A stretch of DNA of 64,000 bases, taken from the NCBI GenBank assembly GCA_026129685.1, contig JAHCHO010000003.1, forward strand, positions 299,256-363,255, in the 5' to 3' direction. Numbering within the stretch: position 1 is the stretch's first letter; the number at the start of each line of letters is the position of its first letter. This stretch comes from Fimbriimonadaceae bacterium. Its GTDB lineage: Bacteria > Armatimonadota > Fimbriimonadia > Fimbriimonadales > Fimbriimonadaceae. Of this stretch, positions 60,712-64,000 are shown one piece after another. Made by a program: the position numbers and the translations under genes. The notes under the pieces are model-generated. The model was not told the DNA's origin and made no database searches. It worked only from the letters and a program-made list of their open reading frames with translations.

Positions 60712-61953
60712 TCAACGGCCCTGTTCGGTACCGAGAAGCGATAAGCACTTGGAGGCGCCATAGGTATCGCCCACGGCGGTGAAGTTTCGGTAGCTGTCGT
60801 CGAGCAAGCCCTTGCCTTCTCCGCGCTTCGATTCGGCTAGCTTCACCGTCGCCAGCTGCATCTCGGTTTCAGCGATCCACCTTTTGTGCCCACGGGCTTT
60901 CCAATGAGCCAGACAGCTTTCTAGCGTGGTCTCCGCGTCGGACCACTTCTTCAGGTCGCGATCTACAAGGGCATTTCGGGCGGTGATGTCGACCAGCAGA
61001 TCGGTGGCCCCGTGGGCCTGCGCCTTCTTCATGGCCGCCCCGAACCACTTCCTGGCCTCGGACAACTTCCCCTGGGCGTGGAGCGCCGAGCCCAGGTCTC
61101 GCTCGCAGGCTGCAACCCCGTTCAAGTCACCCATTTTGGTGTAGCCGTCCCTGGCACGAAGGAGAATGGCCTCTGCTGACCGCGGGTTGCCAGATCGCGT
61201 GTTGAGTTCACCCATCGCTTCGTAGATGGCGGGCAAATGAACCTCGTCGTGAAGCAGCTCGCGCAGCTCAGCTGCGGTCTGGAGCAGGCCCAGTCCCCGG
61301 CGGAGATCACCGCAAGCCGCCTCGATATCGCCCGCCATCCGAAGGGCAAGCGACAACTTGTCTGCCGAACTAAGATCCTGCGCACGTTGGATCGCCCTCT
61401 CGATAAACGCCCTAGCCTGGGTATAGCGAGCCTCATGGTAAGCGCGTGTTCCTTGTTGAAGCGAAATGATGAAATCAGACTCCAGGTCATGGGCACGCTG
61501 GTCCCGCAAATACACCCGCACTGGACTTTGTAGGCTCCAGAACAAACCAACGAGCATTAGGCCTAGCGCAGCTGCGACGAACAGTCGGCGGCGACCGGAA
61601 TGCAACGGGTTTGCCTGTGTTGGCGCAGCCTCTTGTGATCTCTGATCCTGCTGTTGAGACGACTTCCAATCGGCCTCTTCCTCGTCGCGGCAGAGACTGC
61701 AGTATTCGTCCTTCCACGGAAGGCCGAGCTCGCTAAAGGCGTGGACAAGGGTGGCGCGATCGACGCCCTTACCAGCGAGAATCCTGTTGGCGGTCGGGAC
61801 GCTCACTCCCAACAGTGCCGCCCTGAGTTCGCGCGTGAGCCGGCCGGCGTCCGAACGCTTGCGGTAAGCAAGCATCAACTCCGATGCCAAGATCTTGCGG
61901 CCCTCGGACGTCAGGGAAACCGCTCTGTTTCGACGAGATGCAGGACCTCCCAT
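60712..61953 (-). CDS. Membrane-anchored HTH-TPR regulator
   Basis: The 413-residue product has an N-terminal DNA-binding region (LTRELRAALLGVSVPTANRILAGKGVDRATLVHAFSELGL, a helix-turn-helix), a CSLC pair, one membrane span (LFVAAALGLMLVGLFWSL, about 123-140) and a C-terminal array of five or six TPR repeats (AIYEAMGELNTRSGNPRSAEAILLRARDGY and similar). This layout suits a one-component membrane regulator that senses a peptide or partner. It lies between the two halves of the biosynthetic locus, with GAAAAG-type repeats upstream of its own start, so it is the best candidate for their regulator. Confidence 0.72.
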   Translation of the reverse strand: MGGPASRRNRAVSLTSEGRKILASELMLAYRKRSDAGRLTRELRAALLGVSVPTANRILAGKGVDRATLVHAFSELGLPWKDEYCSLCRDEEEADWKSSQQQDQRSQEAAPTQANPLHSGRRRLFVAAALGLMLVGLFWSLQSPVRVYLRDQRAHDLESDFIISLQQGTRAYHEARYTQARAFIERAIQRAQDLSSADKLSLALRMAGDIEAACGDLRRGLGLLQTAAELRELLHDEVHLPAIYEAMGELNTRSGNPRSAEAILLRARDGYTKMGDLNGVAACERDLGSALHAQGKLSEARKWFGAAMKKAQAHGATDLLVDITARNALVDRDLKKWSDAETTLESCLAHWKARGHKRWIAETEMQLATVKLAESKRGEGKGLLDDSYRNFTAVGDTYGASKCLSLLGTEQGR

Positions 61954-62022
61954 GCCCTTAGAGTTTGTTCCAAAGATCTGGTCCCAACAACAGAGGCCCG
62001 TTGTGGGTGAGCTGACGAGCTC

Positions 62023-62043
62023 CTAAACTTTTCCGAACTTTTC
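62023..62043 (-). promoter_or_regulatory. GAAAAGTT direct repeats upstream of the HTH-TPR gene
   Basis: Read on the minus strand, GAAAAGTTCG is followed by GAAAAGTTTAG with a 10-bp period, about 70-90 bases upstream of the regulator start. The half-sites resemble those of the other two operators, suggesting autoregulation. Confidence 0.5.
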
Positions 62044-62166
62044 TGGTTCGCCGACCAGATTGGGTTCATTTTGGGGCTGAACCAAGCTACCGAAGCCCGG
62101 GGGAGTGGTGCGGTCGGATGCCCTTGAGGCCTGTCAAGTGCGGCTTCCATCCGCTTCCGCCGCGGC

Positions 62167-62199
62167 GGAAAAGATAAGTGCTCACCGAAAAACTTAGCC
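62167..62199 (+). promoter_or_regulatory. Second operator pair upstream of the amidinotransferase
   Basis: GGAAAAGATAAGTG (62167-62180) and CGAAAAACTTAGCC (62186-62199) have starts 19 bp apart, the same period as the perfect pair at 53902-53934. The distance from the second repeat to the -10 box is 46 bp here and 45 bp there. Confidence 0.7.
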
Positions 62200-62231
62200 G
62201 GCCCGTGCTCGGCTGAGAGGTGCGCTCGCCG

Positions 62232-62237
62232 CATAAT
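62232..62237 (+). promoter_or_regulatory. -10 box (CATAAT) of the amidinotransferase unit
   Basis: CATAAT lies 46 bp after the start of the second operator repeat. The -35 region is poor (near 62208-62214), which fits dependence on an activator bound at the repeats. Initiation would fall about 62244, right at the ATG of a 26-codon frame. Confidence 0.55.
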
Positions 62238-62244
62238 TCGCGTC

Positions 62245-62325
62245 ATGCCTGACGGGTGGATCCTGAAGGTGAGTGTGCGGGAATACATCACGCGATGCCT
62301 TACTCCGCTGTGCTTTGGGATGTGA
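62245..62325 (+). CDS. Possible leaderless 26-residue peptide
   Basis: An ATG at the predicted transcription start opens a 26-codon frame (MPDGWILKVSVREYITRCLT, then PLCFGM) ending in TGA. It contains two cysteines and an amphipathic middle. It may be a leader peptide, a small signal or a precursor, or a chance frame. No ribosome site is needed if the transcript is leaderless. Confidence 0.3.
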   Translation: MPDGWILKVSVREYITRCLTPLCFGM

Positions 62326-62405
62326 ATAGGGGTTGCGAGCGGCGGCGAAAAGGGGCCAGCTCTCAAGAGCCTACGGCTTCTGCTGTTCGGCAACAAGAAA
62401 CCTGA

Positions 62406-63449
62406 ATGGCTAGTCTTGTATCTTCTTTCAACGAATGGGACCCGCTCGAGGAGGTCATTCTCGGCCGGGTCGAAAACGCACAAATTGCCCAACGTGACCG
62501 AAGCCTCTTTGCAGTGGAGTACCGGGATTGCGGGTCCCTGGAGAAGACGCCAACTGGCCGCTACCCAGAGCACGTTATCGAGGAAACGCAATGCGAGCTT
62601 GAATCTCTTGCAAGCCTTTTCCGCCAAGCAGGGATCGTCGTTCGGAGACCCGACGTCTTCGACCACAGCCAGAGCTTTTCGTCGCCGCACTGGCAGACTG
62701 ATGGACAATATAACTTCTGTCCTCGTGACCTCTTCGTCGTGGCAGGCTCGACCATCATCGAAGCCCCCATGACATTGCGAGCCAGGCAATACGAGACCCT
62801 GTCTTACAAGCCCATTCTAAGAGACTACATGAACTCTGGCGCCCGCTGGCTATCGGCTCCCTCGCCAGAGCTCCTAGATGAGGACTACTACCTTGACCCG
62901 CCTGACAGTATCGCCATTTCCGAGCGAGACCCGATCTTCGATGCCGCCAATGTTCTACGCGTCGGCCGCGACATCCTCTACCTGGTGTCCGACACAGGCA
63001 ACCGGGCGGGAGCCAGGTGGCTGCAGAATGCGCTCGGCGACGACTACCGAGTGCATGCGGTCGAAGGCCTGTATACAGGCAGCCACGTGGACACGACCCT
63101 AAGTTTGGTCCGGCCGGGGTTGGTCGTAGCCAACGCCGACCGCGTGCATCCAGGCAACTTGCCCTCTTTGTTCTCAAAGTGGGACGTCATCTATCTAGAC
63201 GAGGTGACCGACATCGGTTTCACAGATATCCCCTATGCGTCCGAATGGATCGGAATGAATTTCGTCATGCTCAATCCAGAAACCGCCATCGTCGACCGCA
63301 ACCAGGAGGGTCTGATTCGAAAGCTAGAGGCAAGAGGAGTCACGGTCACTCCTCTGTCGTTGACGCATGCCCGAACCCTGGGCGGAGGCTTCCACTGCGT
63401 GACCTTGGACGTCCGACGTCGTGGCCTTCTTGAGGACTACCATGCGTAA
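62406..63449 (+). CDS. Amidinotransferase (glycine/inosamine/cyanotoxin type)
   Basis: The 347-residue product belongs to the AGAT/StrB amidinotransferase family, which moves an amidino group from arginine to an amine. It starts with the family N-terminus (VSSFNEWDPLEEVILGR) and has CPRDLFVVAGSTIIEAP. The catalytic triad is Asp 179 in IFDAANVLRVGRD, His 227 in YTGSHVDTTLSLV and Cys 331 in LGGGFHCVTLD. Relatives act in creatine, streptomycin, saxitoxin and cylindrospermopsin pathways. With the decarboxylase and methyltransferases nearby, a guanidino product is likely. Confidence 0.88.
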   Translation: MASLVSSFNEWDPLEEVILGRVENAQIAQRDRSLFAVEYRDCGSLEKTPTGRYPEHVIEETQCELESLASLFRQAGIVVRRPDVFDHSQSFSSPHWQTDGQYNFCPRDLFVVAGSTIIEAPMTLRARQYETLSYKPILRDYMNSGARWLSAPSPELLDEDYYLDPPDSIAISERDPIFDAANVLRVGRDILYLVSDTGNRAGARWLQNALGDDYRVHAVEGLYTGSHVDTTLSLVRPGLVVANADRVHPGNLPSLFSKWDVIYLDEVTDIGFTDIPYASEWIGMNFVMLNPETAIVDRNQEGLIRKLEARGVTVTPLSLTHARTLGGGFHCVTLDVRRRGLLEDYHA

Positions 63450-63771
63450 CGTGCTGCAACAAGTGCCTCCGCTAGCGCTCTCTTTGCTGGGCTCGCTCAT
63501 GTTCATCGCGACCAACGTGTGCATGAAGCTCTCCGTCGCCCCTGGAAGGCACGTGCTCATGTACGTCGGTTTCGCAGCCTCGCTTCTCGCCTATAGCCTC
63601 TTTCGCCAGCTCCTTGTGACGCGCGGGCTCGCCCTATCGGAGAGCGTGTTTGGTTCGCTGATCACCTTGGGCTCGGTGCTCATGGCGATCTTCATCCTCA
63701 AGGAATCTATGACGGCTCGTCAGGCAGTCGGAATTGCCTTTATCGTGGCGGGTCTCATCATCATTAGCTGA
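63442..63771 (+). CDS. SMR/EamA-type small membrane transporter
   Basis: The 109-residue product has four membrane segments (LALSLLGSLMFIATNVCMKL, VLMYVGFAASLLAYSLF, SVFGSLITLGSVLMAIFIL, AVGIAFIVAGLIII) as in small multidrug resistance or EamA half proteins. The ATG at 63442 has GAGG six bases ahead and overlaps the amidinotransferase stop by eight bases; a GTG at 63421 is less likely. Coupling to the amidinotransferase suggests export of the pathway product. Confidence 0.8.
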   Translation: MRNVLQQVPPLALSLLGSLMFIATNVCMKLSVAPGRHVLMYVGFAASLLAYSLFRQLLVTRGLALSESVFGSLITLGSVLMAIFILKESMTARQAVGIAFIVAGLIIIS

Positions 63772-63786
63772 GCGAGAGGCGATACG

Positions 63787-63864
63787 ATGATAAACAAACT
63801 GCATTTACCAGTAAGCGTCCTCTACCTGATGGAAGACTCGGTTGCGCGCGCAAAGAATTCTTAG
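63787..63864 (+). CDS. Possible 25-residue peptide gene
   Basis: A 25-codon AT-rich frame (MINKLHLPVSVLYLMEDSVA, then RAKNS) starts six bases after AGAGG, just downstream of the transporter gene. Its base composition differs from all neighbours. It may be a small precursor or signal peptide, or a chance frame. Confidence 0.28.
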   Translation: MINKLHLPVSVLYLMEDSVARAKNS

Positions 63865-63871
63865 GTCACAA

Positions 63872-64000
63872 ATGGATGTCCCAATGAAGCTACCTATCCT
63901 GCTCTTTACTTGCATCGGGGCTGTAGTGCTGATGTTACAGCCGTCATGCCAGCCAGGCGCCTCAGCCCCGGCGGTCCCGATCGATCCTCAAGTTGGAACG
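63872..64000 (+). CDS. Partial lipoprotein gene at the right edge
   Basis: An ATG at 63872 (or 63884) opens a frame that runs off the window: MKLPILLFTCIGAVVLMLQPSC followed by Pro/Ala-rich sequence. This is a lipoprotein signal with Cys after a hydrophobic core. The function cannot be judged from 43 residues. Confidence 0.55.
   Translation, partial: MDVPMKLPILLFTCIGAVVLMLQPSCQPGASAPAVPIDPQVGT

Noticed and set aside
1-64000. CRISPR array
   Set aside because: No regularly spaced 25-40-base direct repeats and no cas genes were seen; the only short-period repeats are the two operator pairs.

Overview
The window reads as a bacterial chromosome segment with a large integrated mobile island in its middle. 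The left flank carries flgF/flgG, apbE, murJ and an M29 aminopeptidase. The right flank carries proteins with a PEP-CTERM tail ending VPEPATLAGLGLGALALF plus an Arg cluster. That tail, high GC and frequent GTG/TTG starts with short overlaps fit an Armatimonadota (Fimbriimonadia-like) genome. The lineage is an inference from style, not a database result.

Layout. (1) 1-9.3 kb: ordinary chromosome, with flagellar rod genes, ApbE, an FGE-sulfatase-fold protein, MurJ, two exported proteins, a GNAT and an aminopeptidase. (2) 9.37-9.44 kb: tRNA-Val(GAC) with its own promoter, followed at once by a tyrosine integrase, the left end of an integrated element. (3) 10-16.6 kb: element cargo, including an ArdC-like antirestriction protein, a PIN toxin/antitoxin pair, a stretch of about 1.2 kb packed with perfect hairpins that looks like a large structured RNA upstream of an orphan basic protein, a phage-type Dam methylase and a RadC/JAB protein. 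(4) 16.6-39.3 kb: one long minus-strand defence block. It runs from rmuC (broken by an IS3-family element) through hsdR, hsdM and hsdS into eight tightly overlapping genes: a methylase/specificity/ATPase fusion, a second ATPase, an SNF2-type helicase, a sacsin-like HATPase, a PD-(D/E)XK nuclease, a QatB-like protein starting MGTS, a QueC/QatC-like protein and a nuclease-like protein. (5) 39.4-52.6 kb: mobilisation and replication genes (sigma-like protein, membrane proteins, coupling ATPase, MobF relaxase, accessory DNA-binding proteins, replication initiator-like protein). I recognised no VirB-type secretion genes and no right attachment site.

(6) 52.7-64 kb: back to chromosome-like sequence, with an apparent biosynthetic locus. 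Three tandem PEP-CTERM paralogues lead into a fold-III PLP decarboxylase, an NNMT-like methyltransferase, a PRMT-like methyltransferase, a GNAT and an AccD-like carboxyltransferase. An HTH-TM-TPR regulator lies on the other strand, and an amidinotransferase and an SMR exporter follow. Three cluster genes contain G/C tracts of 11-12 bases, which suggests phase variation. The promoters of the PEP-CTERM operon, the amidinotransferase and the regulator share GAAAAG-type direct repeats; at two of them the repeats lie 19 bp apart at the same distance from the -10 box. I read the locus as a regulated, possibly phase-variable pathway to a methylated guanidine/polyamine-type small molecule.

The best candidates for undescribed biology are the hybrid defence cassette (16.6-31.6 kb), the structured RNA with its orphan protein (12.85-14.7 kb) and the homopolymer-switched biosynthetic locus (53.9-63.8 kb).
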